A stretch of DNA of 64,000 nt from Nostoc sp. LPT (GCF_017115165.1 NZ_JABXKF010000024.1:62015-126014); one strand, 5' to 3'; shown: positions 17,255 to 27,480, numbered from the stretch's first letter. The notes: a model not told the origin generated them from the letters alone. Translations and numbers: made by a program.

Positions 17255-19636
17255 ATGACATTAGCCAGTCCTCCACAAACAAAGCCTTTAACAGATGAAG
17301 AATTACATAAGATAAACGCCTACTGGCGTGCAGCTAACTATCTTTCGGTTGGGCAGATATATCTACTCGACAATCCGCTACTCAGAGAACCGCTAAAGCT
17401 GGAACACATCAAACCCAGACTCTTAGGGCATTGGGGAACAACACCAGGACTGAATTTTATCTATGCTCACCTAAATCGGGTGATCAAAAAATATGACTTA
17501 AACACAATCTACATTGCTGGCCCCGGTCATGGAGGCCCTGGACTGGTAGCTAACACCTATTTAGAAGGGACTTACACCGAGTATTATCACAACATCTCCC
17601 AAGATGCTGAAGGAATTCAGAAACTCTTCAAACAATTTTCTTTCCCTGGTGGTATTCCCAGCCATGTTGCACCGGAAACTCCTGGTTCGATCCACGAAGG
17701 CGGAGAATTAGGTTATGCCCTCGTCCACGCTTTTGGTGCTGCCTTTGATAATCCCGACTTAATTGTTGCTGCTGTTGTCGGTGACGGCGAAGCCGAAACA
17801 GGTGCTTTAGCGACTAGCTAGCATTCCAACAAGTTTCTGAACCCCGTGCATGATGGGGCTGTACTGCCGATTCTGCACTTGAATGGATATAAAATTGCCA
17901 ATCCAACAGTATTGGCACGGATCAGCCATGAGGAATTAGAAAGCTTATTTGTAGGCTACGGTTACAAGCCATACTTTGTTGAAGGTGACGATCCCGCAGA
18001 TGTCCACCAACAGATGGCGGCGACTCTAGATATAGCGATCGCCGAAATTCAAAATATCCAAAGAGAAGCCCGCGTACATGGTTTCACTGAACGTCCCCAG
18101 TGGCCAATGATTGTTATGAGAACTCCCAAAGGTTGGACAGGGCCCAAGGAAGTTGATGGCAAAAAAACTGAAGGTTATTGGCGATCGCACCAAGTTCCTT
18201 TTGGAAACATAGCCAAACAGCCAGAACACCTGAAACTCCTAGAAGATTGGATGAAGAGTTACAAACCAGAAGAACTCTTCGATAGCAACGGTAAGCTGAT
18301 TCCCGAACTAGCAGAACTGGCTCCCAAAGGTCATCGACGTATGGGTGACAATCCCCACGCTAACGGCGGTATCTTACTGTGTGACTTGAAAATGCCCGAC
18401 TTTCGAGACTATGGCGTTGATGTTCTCAAACCAGGGCAAGCGATCGCTGAAGCTACCCAAGTTGCCGGAACTTTCCTCCGGGATATCATGCAACTTAACC
18501 AAGAAAGGCGCAACTTCCGCATCCTCGGCCCAGACGAAACAGTATCGAATCGCTTAAGTTCTGTCTTAGAAGTCACAGACAGGGATTGGGTAGCCCAGAT
18601 CCTCCCCGAAGATGACCACCTTTCCCCCGACGGTCGGGTAATGGAAATTCTCAGTGAAACTTGTTGTCAAGGATGGTTAGAAGGCTACCTCCTTACAGGA
18701 CGCCACGGCTTTTTCTCTTGCTACGAGGCGTTCATCCACATCATTGACTCGATGTTCAATCAGCACGCCAAATGGTTGAAAACGACCAGACATATTCCCT
18801 GGCGTAAACCAATTGCTTCCCTCAATTACCTACTCACCTCTCACGTTTGGCGACAAGACCATAACGGTTTCTCTCACCAAGATCCCGGTTTTATTGACCA
18901 TGTAGTTAACAAAAAAGCAGAAATCGTTCGCGTATATTTGCCGCCCGATGCTAACACTTTGCTATCAGTAACCGATCACTGCCTGAGAAGCCGCAACTAT
19001 GTCAACGTCATAGTTGCTGGAAAGCAACCAGCATTGCAATACCTCGATATAGATGCTGCTATCAAGCACTGCACCAAAGGCATCGGCATTTGGGAATGGG
19101 CAAGCAACGATCAAGACGGCGATCCAGATGTAGTAATGGCTTGTGCTGGGGATATTCCCACCTTAGAAACCTTGGCGGCTGTGGATATTCTGCGCCAGCA
19201 CTTCCCTGATTTAAAGGTGCGGGTGGTGAATGTAGTCGATTTAATGACACTACAGCCAAAAAGCGAACATCCCCACGGTTTGAGCGAAAAAGACTTTGAC
19301 ACGATTTTCACCACCGATAAACACATCATCTTTGCCTTTCATGGCTATCCCTGGTTGATTCATCGCTTAACCTATCGTCATACTAACCACGATCAGATGC
19401 ATGTACGTGGCTACAAGGAAGAAGGAACTACCACCACCCCCTTTGATATGGTTGTTCTTAACGAACTTGATCGCTTCCATTTAGTGATGGACGTAATTGA
19501 GCGCGTACCAAAATTGGGATATAGGGCAGCTTATGTCAAGCAGCATCTGCAAGATAAGCTGATCGAACATAAGCAATACATTGATAAGTACGGCGACGAT
19601 ATGCCGGAAATTCGCGATTGGAAGTGGCCCTATTAA
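17255..19636 (+). pseudogene. xfp: Phosphoketolase (Xfp) with an in-frame amber codon
   Basis: The two ORFs 17255-17821 and 17846-19636 are one gene in the same frame. The first ends GETGALATS, then TAG (17819-17821), and the frame goes on with [24 protein letters not shown]. Phosphoketolases have a Trp at this place (ATSWHSNKF), so a TGG to TAG change accounts for the break. Everything else is intact over about 793 codons, including the thiamine diphosphate motif region [27 protein letters not shown] and the C-terminal domain. Intact enzyme would split xylulose-5-P or fructose-6-P to acetyl-P. A GGAG lies before the ATG. Either the gene has recently died, the codon is read through, or the base is a sequencing error. 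Confidence 0.9.
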
Positions 19637-19679
19637 TCGGAAGACTTACGCAAACAATAACCGAAATCCTTATTTTCAG

Positions 19680-19707
19680 GTAGGGGCAATTCATGAATTA
19701 CCCCTAC
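19680..19707. repeat. Palindromic repeat GTAGGGGcAATTCATGAATTaCCCCTAC
   Basis: A near-perfect palindrome stands 44 bases after the phosphoketolase stop. A second copy is found at 38213-38240 upstream of hglE (GTAGGGGTAATTGATGAATTGCCCTTAC). It might serve as a terminator for xfp but belongs to a dispersed family. Confidence 0.65.
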
Positions 19708-19761
19708 TAGCTCTACGGCTAACACCCGGAATCGAATACATGATAACTACAAATAAATTTA

Positions 19762-20631
19762 TTATTTTATTAACTCCATCCCTGCTGCTCTTGGGTCAAA
19801 ATTATCGGGAAAAATAGTGGGACATGGGTATTTTTCAAATTTAGATTTACACGTCTCTTGACTAGTACTATTATCTGTGTATTTTGCTTTTTGCAGATCA
19901 GCAACAAGGTTTACCCCCTGTAGATTGGCTCCTGGCAGGTATGCCCCCTGTAGATCAGCACCATACAGGTTTGCCCCCTGTAGATTGGCACCAGTCAAGA
20001 CTGCCTCCTGTAGATTGGCACCAGCCAAGACTGCCCCCTGTAGATTGGCACCATACAGGTTTGCGCTCTGTAGATTGGCTCCTGGCAGTTTTGCCCCTTG
20101 TAGATTGGCATCTCCCAAGAATGCCCCCTGTAGTTTGGCACCTTCCAGGAATGCCCTCTGTAGATTGGCTTTGAATAGTTCAGCCCCCTGTAGTCTGGCG
20201 TATTCTAGGTATGTCTCTTGTAGATTGGCATGTTTCAGGTTTGCCTCCCGTAGATTAGCATTGCTCAGGTATGCCCCCTGTAGATTGGCTTTTGTCATGT
20301 CTGCTTTAGAGAGTTGAATACCAAATTTTTCTCCAGTAAGAGAAGGGACTAAGTAAGCGTTTGGTGCTTCTAATCCTGATAAATTTTCCCTCTCCCAGTG
20401 CACCCAAAACCAAGGAATTCGTGTTGGTTCACTATTAAGAAACTCTAATGCCTGTATCCTTCCACCATTACCCGGTTGTCCGTGTGCAGTATTAATAACC
20501 TGCCATGCTTGGTATATTTGTTGATTGCGAAGCTGTTGCTCACCAGCAGTAAAGCTAGAGTAAAAGGTAAAGATAATTGCACTAAACAATAAGGTATTTA
20601 CTACTTCACTCAAAATATTATTTTTTTGCAT
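19762..20631 (-). CDS. Pentapeptide-repeat protein with N-terminal membrane segment
   Basis: The protein has 289 residues with one hydrophobic segment near residues 8-26 (VVNTLLFSAIIFTFYSSF), a globular part to about 105, and then some 28 tandem pentapeptides of the A(D/N)LxX type (for example ANLQGAYLSNANLREANLKHANLQ) to about residue 255. Such repeats fold into a right-handed quadrilateral beta-helix. The membrane segment suggests a helix anchored to or exported through the inner membrane. Function of this member is unknown; cyanobacteria have many. The plus-strand ORFs over the same DNA are shadows created by the repetitive sequence. Confidence 0.85.
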   Translation of the reverse strand: MQKNNILSEVVNTLLFSAIIFTFYSSFTAGEQQLRNQQIYQAWQVINTAHGQPGNGGRIQALEFLNSEPTRIPWFWVHWERENLSGLEAPNAYLVPSLTGEKFGIQLSKADMTKANLQGAYLSNANLREANLKHANLQETYLEYARLQGAELFKANLQRAFLEGAKLQGAFLGDANLQGAKLPGANLQSANLYGANLQGAVLAGANLQEAVLTGANLQGANLYGADLQGAYLPGANLQGVNLVADLQKAKYTDNSTSQETCKSKFEKYPCPTIFPDNFDPRAAGMELIK

Positions 20632-21593
20632 CTCTATGTCACACCCCCAAGCTTTTTGTGCCTACTACAAGTAGAATCACATAAATCACCAAGTTTTCCC
20701 AAACAACATCAGTAGATCACAAACTTTCTCCAACAGGGCGATACCACAGACTCATTGCTATTATCAGACAAACTACCAGTTGCGCTGGTAACGAGCGTGT
20801 ACGTTCTTCTTCAACTTTGATTTTCGCGTAGACGCTCGCAAGCGACTTGCCGTTCGCGTAGCGTCTCGTAGAGAAGGCATCGCCTGTTCGATTGAAGTTG
20901 CGGGGATAGCTGTCTCTATCGCCTTGAATATCTCAGTACTTCGTATCTTAGAAGACACCAACGAGAATTCCTTGAGATGCACCTGACTGGATTTCCATTT
21001 TTGGAAATACCCAATTTACAACTATTTGAGCCTTAACTGAACCGTATTGCCGCCTTTCCTTCTCTACGAGAGGCTGCGCCAACGGAACGCTACGCGAACG
21101 CGCAGCGTCTCATAAAGAAGACTGCGACTCCCTCACCGATGCAGCGTCTACGCTTTGTATCAGTTCAATTCTTGCGTAGGCGTAGCCCGTCGTAGACATC
21201 GCTTTTGTGTTTAATAAAAGCAAGTTTGCTAAATTCCTATATTGAATTCGGGCAGTCGTTTATTGAATTCGGGCAGTCGTTTATTGAATTCGGGCAGTTG
21301 TTGATTGAATTGTTCCTCAGATAAAACCACAAATAAGCTGTTATACCAATTCGCAATTCGCTTTTTCGCCCATTCGCAATTGAGAAATTTATATCAAGTC
21401 CGGCTAATTAGTTATAATTAGCGCATCTGTGCAAAAACCAGGAAACCCTCTTTCCCCCTGCTCCCTGCTCCCTGCCGTCTTAATGATAAGTCTTCAACCG
21501 GACATGATATTAGATGTAGCAAGGCAATCCCGGCTTATATCTGTTGCCTTATTTTAAAGAATTGGTATGAGTAATCAAAAGATTTCTGGTGAT
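20632..21593. other. Repeat-filled intergenic region
   Basis: About 960 bases without a supported gene. It contains several dispersed repeats built from gcgtagcgtctc/gagacgctacgc motifs (about 20826-20886 and 21061-21120), the gcgtaggcgtagcccgtcgtagacatcgc repeat (about 21173-21203), and the 21-base tandem array described separately. The 69-residue reverse ORF at 20773-20982 overlaps these repeats and is not credible. Confidence 0.6.
21241..21311. repeat. 21-base tandem repeat, 3.4 copies
   Basis: The unit attgaattcgggcagtcgttt is repeated exactly twice, a third copy differs by three bases at its end, and a partial fourth follows. The 21-base period is three times the heptamer period common in these genomes. 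Confidence 0.9.
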
Positions 21594-22130
21594 TCAGCTA
21601 ATTTCACTTTCACCATGCCAATCTGCTCGACTCAGGCAATAAACAAAGCACTCATCGTCACCAAACCGTCGATACTCGATAAATTTGAAGCCAAAGCGTT
21701 CATAGAAACGGTGAACGCGGGTATTACTGGCTAGCGGATCAACGAGTATAGCCGTTACTTGCGGATCAGCAAAACATCGAGCAAGTGCAAGCCGCATCAT
21801 TTGTGTTCCATAGCCTTTACCCAAATCAGTTTCTTCCCCAATCCAGATATCAATGGCACGAAGATTCGCCGTAACATCACCCCAGTAATGGCTATCCTCA
21901 TGTGCTGGATCGATAATCTGAATAAATCCGAGGGGACGACCATCAATTTCAGCAATCAATTGCTCTCTCCATTCGGGAGCACGGTCAAGTTCTACTTCCC
22001 AGCCCCAGTCATCGTTAGGATCGGAGTTAACCACATGAGGTTGCTCATCCCAGTGGCGCAATAAATCCAAATCAGCAAAGCTAGCAGGGCGGAGATTTAT
22101 CCTTATTGCAGGTGGCGGGGCATAGTTCAC
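21594..22130 (-). CDS. GNAT acetyltransferase, AAC(6')-like
   Basis: From the GTG at 22130, preceded by AGGAG, the product has 178 residues. The track start at 22160 lies within the VOC remnant. The fold is GNAT: LRPASFADLDLLRHWDEQPHV at the N-terminus, IDIWIGEETDLGKGYGTQMMRLAL for the acetyl-CoA pyrophosphate loop (GKGYGT) and VDPLASNTRVHRFYERFGFKFIEYRRFGDDECFVY at the C-terminus. The closest pattern I recognise is the AAC(6')-Ib-like aminoglycoside acetyltransferase group, but chromosomal relatives often have other or unknown substrates. Confidence 0.8.
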   Translation of the reverse strand: MNYAPPPAIRINLRPASFADLDLLRHWDEQPHVVNSDPNDDWGWEVELDRAPEWREQLIAEIDGRPLGFIQIIDPAHEDSHYWGDVTANLRAIDIWIGEETDLGKGYGTQMMRLALARCFADPQVTAILVDPLASNTRVHRFYERFGFKFIEYRRFGDDECFVYCLSRADWHGESEIS

Positions 22131-22156
22131 ACTGTTTCTCCTATGTTTTCGGCGAT

Positions 22157-22335
22157 TCACTGGACGAGTTGAATCACGACACCGTTGGGGTTTGTGACTT
22201 GAAAGAACCTTTCACCCCAAGGTTCAGTCTCAATCTTCGTTGTAATTTTCACACCTTACTGATTGAATTTGCGCGTATTCCCGATCAATATCATCCACCA
22301 CAATCTCAAAGTAACTTTGCTCATATTGTTCTAGA
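22157..22335 (-). pseudogene. Remnant of a VOC (glyoxalase-like) protein gene
   Basis: On the reverse strand one frame gives EQYEQSYFEIVVDDIDREYAQIQS and, after a frameshift near 22250, another gives VKITTKIETEPWGERFFQVTNPNGVVIQLVQ followed by TGA. The second half is the typical C-terminus of the VOC superfamily. The N-terminal half of the domain is missing, so this is a decayed fragment. Its stop overlaps the region just upstream of the acetyltransferase start. Confidence 0.7.
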
Positions 22336-22529
22336 GGATGTAGAAACCTCTAGTTTAGGCGAAGCCAACTAGAGGTAGTTCATTTAGTCGAGTACTAGTG
22401 AAACCCAAAAGCATTTACATAATTTTTTAACTTTGTAGTGAGAAGTACTTAAACTTACTTAATGCATCAACTGCTACCCACCTTCATGGTTGGCGTTAGG
22501 ATAGCTATGTATTTTATGAAAGTATAAAT

Positions 22530-24149
22530 ATGGCTCAAACTTTTTACGTAAATTCAGTATCAGGCAGCAATACCAACCCAGGTACTCAACAAGCCCCCTT
22601 CAAAACTATTACGCAAGCCCTCAAGGTAGCTACTGTTAATACCAAGATTCAACTAGCAAATGGTAATTACAATGCTGCTAGCGGTGAAGTCTTTCCGTTA
22701 ACGATTCCGTCTGGCGTAACAGTTGTGGGTAATGAAACCAATAAAGGTAATGGCATTTTGATTGAAGGAAGTGGTAGCTATCTGAGCCGTACTTTTGCTG
22801 GTCAGAATGTCACTTTCGTGCTGCTAGATAAAGCTGAACTGCGGGGAGTGACTGTAACAAATTTGGCTAGCCGTGGTAGTGGTGTCTGGATTGAATCAAC
22901 TGCCCCTACTGTTGCTAATAGCACCTTCATCAACAATAAGCGGGAGGGAGTATTTGCTACAGGCGATGCTAATCCAGTTGTTTTAGGTAATGTGTTCAGT
23001 GAGAATGCAGCCAATGGAATTGCGATCGCTAAAAATTCTAAAGGTCAAATTGAAAATAATACCTACTTCAAAACAGGTTTTGGCATTGCCATTAGTGATA
23101 CTGCATCACCCATCCTTCGAGATAACAGAATTTATGAAAACCGTTCTGGGATTGTCATCTCTGGTAGTGCGCGTCCCGTATTACGTAATAATGTTAGTGA
23201 AAATAATACTGATGATGGGATTACAGTAATTGGAACTGCTCTACCGGATATCGGCAGTACCAATAATCCAGGGGGCAATACTCTACGCAATAACGGTAAA
23301 TTTGATTTGCAAAATGTTAGTTCCAACAAGCTGATTTCTTTAGGAAATAAAATAGATGCGTCTAAAGTTACCGGAAACATAGAGTTTGCAGATAGTTCGG
23401 TTCCAACCCCAACCCCAACTCCAACTCCAACCCCAATTCCAACTCCAACACCAACACCAACCCCAACTCCAACCCCAACTCCAACACCAACACCAACCCC
23501 AACTCCAACTCCAACACCAACACCAACCCCAACTCCAACCCCAACACCAACCCCAACTCCAACACCCACTATTGAATTAACCGATATTGCGAATCATTGG
23601 GCAGGTGGGTTTATTCGGGAATTAGTCAAATTGGGAATAGTTAATGGTTTTCCCGATCGCACATTTAAACCCGATGCGACGATGACACGGGCACAATACG
23701 CGGCAATACTGGTAAAAGCTTTCAACCCACAACCAAGCCGTGCAGCGATCAAATTCAAAGATGTACCAGCAGATTTCTGGGCATCCAAGGTAATTCAGCA
23801 AGCATATCAAGGTTTATTTCTCTCTGGTTTTCCCGACAATACCTTTAGTCCCAACAAAAATATCCAGCGCGTACAAGTGATTGTTTCTTTAGTAAATGGA
23901 CTGGGGTTATCAAGTGATGGTACGGCAACTATCAAAGTTTTCGATGATCAAGCCAAGATTCCTGAATATGCCAAGGATGAGGTAGTAAAAGCTATAGACA
24001 AGGAAATTATCGTCAATTACCCAAACCTGAAACAACTCAATCCTACCCGCGATGCTACACGTGCTGAAGTAGCGGCGATCGTGTATCAAGCTTTGGTAGA
24101 TGCTGGTCGTGTAGCAGCGATCAATTCGTCTTATATAGTAACTGCTTGA
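22530..24149 (+). CDS. Beta-helix (DUF1565) protein with Pro-Thr linker and SLH domains
   Basis: The 539-residue protein has three parts. Residues about 1-285 form a right-handed parallel beta-helix: [27 protein letters not shown] (DUF1565 start), then repeats such as [26 protein letters not shown]. Residues about 290-348 are an almost pure Pro-Thr repeat. Residues about 350-539 hold S-layer homology repeats ([41 protein letters not shown] and two more). SLH domains bind cell wall polymers, so a surface role is likely. I see no classical signal peptide, which is odd for such a protein. The Pro-Thr run is encoded by a caacnc microsatellite (about 23402-23570) that could vary in length. Confidence 0.85.
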   Translation: MAQTFYVNSVSGSNTNPGTQQAPFKTITQALKVATVNTKIQLANGNYNAASGEVFPLTIPSGVTVVGNETNKGNGILIEGSGSYLSRTFAGQNVTFVLLDKAELRGVTVTNLASRGSGVWIESTAPTVANSTFINNKREGVFATGDANPVVLGNVFSENAANGIAIAKNSKGQIENNTYFKTGFGIAISDTASPILRDNRIYENRSGIVISGSARPVLRNNVSENNTDDGITVIGTALPDIGSTNNPGGNTLRNNGKFDLQNVSSNKLISLGNKIDASKVTGNIEFADSSVPTPTPTPTPTPIPTPTPTPTPTPTPTPTPTPTPTPTPTPTPTPTPTPTPTPTPTPTIELTDIANHWAGGFIRELVKLGIVNGFPDRTFKPDATMTRAQYAAILVKAFNPQPSRAAIKFKDVPADFWASKVIQQAYQGLFLSGFPDNTFSPNKNIQRVQVIVSLVNGLGLSSDGTATIKVFDDQAKIPEYAKDEVVKAIDKEIIVNYPNLKQLNPTRDATRAEVAAIVYQALVDAGRVAAINSSYIVTA

Positions 24150-24337
24150 GGGAGGCAGGGCGCAGGAGGCAGGAGAGAGGAGGAGCAAATTATTTATATG
24201 ACAATACAGTTGAGTTAAGCATTTCTTCCTTCTCTTCCTTTGCGTTTGAATTTTTTGTTCACCCAAACCCCACTGCTGCACTAAGACTTGCGGGGGCTTT
24301 TGCTACCAAGAAGCTACGGGTGTTGGTGAAAAGTTAA

Positions 24338-24368
24338 AAGCGAACGCTGGGAAAATGAGCGTTCGCTT
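24338..24368. terminator. Strong hairpin, possible terminator
   Basis: AAGCGAACGCT and AGCGTTCGCTT are perfect 11-base arms around a 9-base loop, about 190 bases after the SLH gene. There is no long T-run, so a terminator role is only likely. The rest of the gap to 24639 is AT-rich and shows no gene. Confidence 0.5.
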
Positions 24369-24639
24369 GACTATATTTGCCGACTATGATGGTTAGTTGC
24401 TTGTTATTAGCATACTATAAACTGGTGTTTTTACTTGCCCCACTTTCTTGGAAACCTAAATTAAATCAGGCTTTCTTAATTTTGAATTGGTATTATTACC
24501 ATAGAATTGATAGTTGAAGCCTTGGTAAAGTCTTCAACTATCAAAAGATAGAAGCTCTAGTAGCAGATTTTACCTGTAAAAAAACAAAAGTCTGTATTCA
24601 AAGTAAGCTTGTAGCATACAAAACGCTTGTAAGATTTTT

Positions 24640-26751
24640 ATGACTTCCCGGATTCGCTTTTTAATGTGCCCTCCTGACCACTACGACGTGGACTATGTGA
24701 TTAATCCTTGGATGGAAGGGAATATTCACAAATCATCGCGCGATCGCGCCGTGGAACAGTGGCAGGGACTACATCAAATCCTCAAACAACACGCCATTGT
24801 AGATTTAGTACCACCTGAAAAAGGCTGGCCTGATTTGGTTTTTACCGCCAACGCTGGCTTAGTTCTGGGCGATAATGTCGTCCTCAGTCGCTTTTTGCAC
24901 AAAGAACGTCAGGGAGAGGAACCTTTCTTCAAGCAATGGTTTGAGGCAAATGGTTATACAGTCAATGAACTTCCCAAAGATTTGCCCTTTGAGGGAGCAG
25001 GAGACGCACTGCTAGATCGGGAAGGACGCTGGTTATGGGCGGGATACGGTTTCCGCTCGGAATTAGATTCTCACCCTTATCTAGCTAAATGGCTGGATAT
25101 TGAGGTGCTATCTCTACGATTAATAGACGAACGTTTCTATCACCTAGATACCTGTTTTTGTCCCCTAGCAAATGGCTATTTGCTATACTATCCCGGCGCT
25201 TTTGATTCTTACTCCAACCGCTTAATTGAAATGCGAGTCGCATCAGAAAAGCGAATCGCAATTGAAGAGGCTGATGCAGTCAACTTCGCTTGTAATGCGG
25301 TGAATGTGGATAGCATCGTCATTATGAATAAGACGAGTGATGCTTTAAAAACCCGTCTTGCGGATGCAGGTTTCCAAGTTTTGGAAACACCACTTACGGA
25401 ATTTCTCAAAGCTGGTGGTGCAGCTAAATGCTTAACTTTGCGGGTGACAGAACCAGTTAGAGATGAAATTCATGCGAATGTCTCGGTAGAAAGCCGCGTC
25501 ATTCGCATGGAAGGACATTTGCTAGATGCTGGCTTAATTAACCGTGCTTTGGATTTGATTATAGATGCTGGGGGAAGTTTCAAAGTTCTAAATTTCAACT
25601 TGGGAGAACAACGGCAAAGTACCTCAGCCGCCGAAGTGAGGGTATCAGCACCATCCCATGAGGTGATGGAAGAAATCATCTCCCGGTTGATTGAATTGGG
25701 TGCAGTAGATTTACCCCATGATGAGCGAGATGCCAAACTAGAGCCAGTAATTCAAGATGGCGTTGCGCCTGATGATTTCTACGTCAGTACAATTTATCCC
25801 ACCGAAGTGCGAATTAATGCCCAGTGGGTGAAGGTAGAAAATCAGCGGATGGATGGCGCGATCGCCATTACTCAAACTTCCACAGGTTTAGTTGCTCGGT
25901 GTAAAATACTCCGCGATTTAAAAGTTGGCGAACAGGTAATTGTAGACGTTTTAGGTATCCGCACCATCCGCAAAACTGAATCGCGGGAACTCCGCAGCAC
26001 CCAAGAATTCAGCTTTATGTCGGCGGGAGTTTCCAGCGAACGGCGTGTAGAATTGGTGGTTGAGCAAGTGGCTTGGGAATTGCGTAAAATCCGCGATGCT
26101 GGTGGTAAAGTAGTTGTCACGGCTGGGCCTGTGGTAATTCACACTGGTGGCGGCGAACACTTGGCGCAACTGGTTCGGGAAGGATATGTACAGGCATTGC
26201 TGGCTGGTAATGCGATCGCAGTTCACGACATCGAGCAAAATATCATGGGCACTTCCTTGGGTGTAGATATGAAGCGGGGTATCGCCGTGCATGGTGGACA
26301 CCGCCATCACCTGAAGGTAATTAATAGTATCCGCCGTTATGGCAGCATTCCGAAAGCTGTGGAGGCGGGAGCAATTAAAAGTGGCGTGATGTATGAATGT
26401 GTCCACAATAATATACCTTTTGTGCTTGCGGGTTCGATTCGGGATGACGGCCCTTTACCTGATACCCAAATGGATTTGATTCAAGCACAGGAGCAATATG
26501 CCAAACACCTAGAAGGTGCAGAGATGATTTTGATGCTGTCATCGATGCTGCATTCCATTGGGGTGGGAAATATGACCCCGGCTGGTGTGAAAATGGTATG
26601 TGTAGATATTAATCCAGCTGTGGTTACTAAGTTAAGCGATCGCGGTTCTGTAGAATCGGTGGGTGTGGTGACAGATGTGGGATTATTCTTGAGTCTGTTG
26701 ATTCAGCAGTTGGATAAGTTGACAAGTCCTTATGTAAATAAGGTACGTTAA
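24640..26751 (+). CDS. agrE: Bifunctional arginine dihydrolase / ornithine cyclodeaminase (AgrE/ArgZ)
   Basis: The 703-residue protein has the length and domain order of Anabaena AgrE, which turns arginine into ornithine, CO2 and ammonia and then ornithine into proline. Residues about 1-280 are the arginine dihydrolase of the guanidine-modifying superfamily: Asn71 in FTANAGL, His168 in FYHLDTC and the nucleophile Cys264 in GGAAKCLTLRV are all present. Residues about 285-700 are the LOR/SDH-type (TIGR00300-like) ornithine cyclodeaminase part with NMTPAGVKMVCVDINPAVVTKLSDRGS. In diazotrophic filaments this enzyme uses arginine released from cyanophycin. It stands alone, 34 bases from the following DUF2085 gene on the same strand. 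Confidence 0.93.
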   Translation: MTSRIRFLMCPPDHYDVDYVINPWMEGNIHKSSRDRAVEQWQGLHQILKQHAIVDLVPPEKGWPDLVFTANAGLVLGDNVVLSRFLHKERQGEEPFFKQWFEANGYTVNELPKDLPFEGAGDALLDREGRWLWAGYGFRSELDSHPYLAKWLDIEVLSLRLIDERFYHLDTCFCPLANGYLLYYPGAFDSYSNRLIEMRVASEKRIAIEEADAVNFACNAVNVDSIVIMNKTSDALKTRLADAGFQVLETPLTEFLKAGGAAKCLTLRVTEPVRDEIHANVSVESRVIRMEGHLLDAGLINRALDLIIDAGGSFKVLNFNLGEQRQSTSAAEVRVSAPSHEVMEEIISRLIELGAVDLPHDERDAKLEPVIQDGVAPDDFYVSTIYPTEVRINAQWVKVENQRMDGAIAITQTSTGLVARCKILRDLKVGEQVIVDVLGIRTIRKTESRELRSTQEFSFMSAGVSSERRVELVVEQVAWELRKIRDAGGKVVVTAGPVVIHTGGGEHLAQLVREGYVQALLAGNAIAVHDIEQNIMGTSLGVDMKRGIAVHGGHRHHLKVINSIRRYGSIPKAVEAGAIKSGVMYECVHNNIPFVLAGSIRDDGPLPDTQMDLIQAQEQYAKHLEGAEMILMLSSMLHSIGVGNMTPAGVKMVCVDINPAVVTKLSDRGSVESVGVVTDVGLFLSLLIQQLDKLTSPYVNKVR

Positions 26752-26785
26752 GAAAACGTAGACGCAAAGGCGCAGACAAAGGGAA

Positions 26786-27310
26786 ATGACAAGAGTAGCT
26801 TTCAGTGATGAGTTGCAGATTAATTGGGTCAGTTTTATAGCTGATTTCTTGTTGGTAGGGATGGTTTTTGGCCCGCCTATCGCTCCCTTTTTGGCTGCGT
26901 CTGGGGTGTCTTTGCTTCCTGGGATTGCGGACATCATTTATTTCATGGGTAATCATGTCTGTCCGCAACCAGAGATGGGGTTAGATTTAGCACCACCGTT
27001 TATTATGGCTGTGTGTATGCGTTGCTATGGCACTGTCACGGGTTTGCTGATTACTCGTCTGCTGTATGGCGTAACTGGTGGTAAGGGATTTTACTGGTTA
27101 AGTCAGTATGGCGGGAGTGGTGTGGCGATCGCAAGTGTGCTGATGATGGCTTATCCTTTGGAATTGGCAGCACAGATTTTTGGTTTGTGGAGTTTTAATA
27201 ACTATCTGGTTACGCCTTTTGGGTTAATTACAGGTTTAGCGTGGGGATTGTTTACTATGCCAATCTTGCATGGATGGCATGGTGCTAAGACTAGCTTGAC
27301 CCAATTGTAG
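26786..27310 (+). CDS. DUF2085 family membrane protein
   Basis: This 174-residue protein has about four membrane segments and the DUF2085 signature with paired cysteines: GNHVCPQPEMG followed by FIMAVCMRCYGTVTGLL. The Cys-x-x-Cys arrangement suggests metal or redox function but the family has no assigned role. It follows agrE closely on the same strand and could be cotranscribed with it. Confidence 0.8.
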   Translation: MTRVAFSDELQINWVSFIADFLLVGMVFGPPIAPFLAASGVSLLPGIADIIYFMGNHVCPQPEMGLDLAPPFIMAVCMRCYGTVTGLLITRLLYGVTGGKGFYWLSQYGGSGVAIASVLMMAYPLELAAQIFGLWSFNNYLVTPFGLITGLAWGLFTMPILHGWHGAKTSLTQL

Positions 27311-27356
27311 ATTTTATCGTGCAACTTTATAGAGTGGATTAATTTTTGTCGGTCAA

Positions 27357-27480
27357 TGCAATGGCATTGTAAGCCAAAACAATCGCATTGTCAGTCGATG
27401 CAATGGCATTGTGAATCGAAACAATTGCATTGTAAGTTGATGCAATTGCATTGTGAACCGAAACAATCGCATTGCAGCAG
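27357..27480. repeat. 21-base minisatellite, six units, alternating types
   Basis: Six 21-base units follow each other, alternating between tgcaatggcattgtRaRNcRa and aacaatcgcattgtNagtNga forms, so the true period may be 42 bases. All units share the core CAATNGCATTGT, itself close to palindromic. One frame is open through the array and would encode a Cys-His repeat (MQWHCKPKQSHC), but I see no coding support. The rest of the gap (27481-27700) shows nothing recognisable. Confidence 0.85.

Noticed and set aside
19877-20317. Cys/Arg-rich forward ORFs (APCRLAP repeats)
   Set aside because: They are antisense shadows of the pentapeptide repeats on the other strand.
20773-20982. 69-residue reverse ORF
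   Set aside because: Built from dispersed gcgtagcgtctc-type repeats.
23132-23569. Gly-Val and Leu-Glu repeat ORFs on the reverse strand
   Set aside because: They are shadows of the Pro-Thr microsatellite within the SLH gene.
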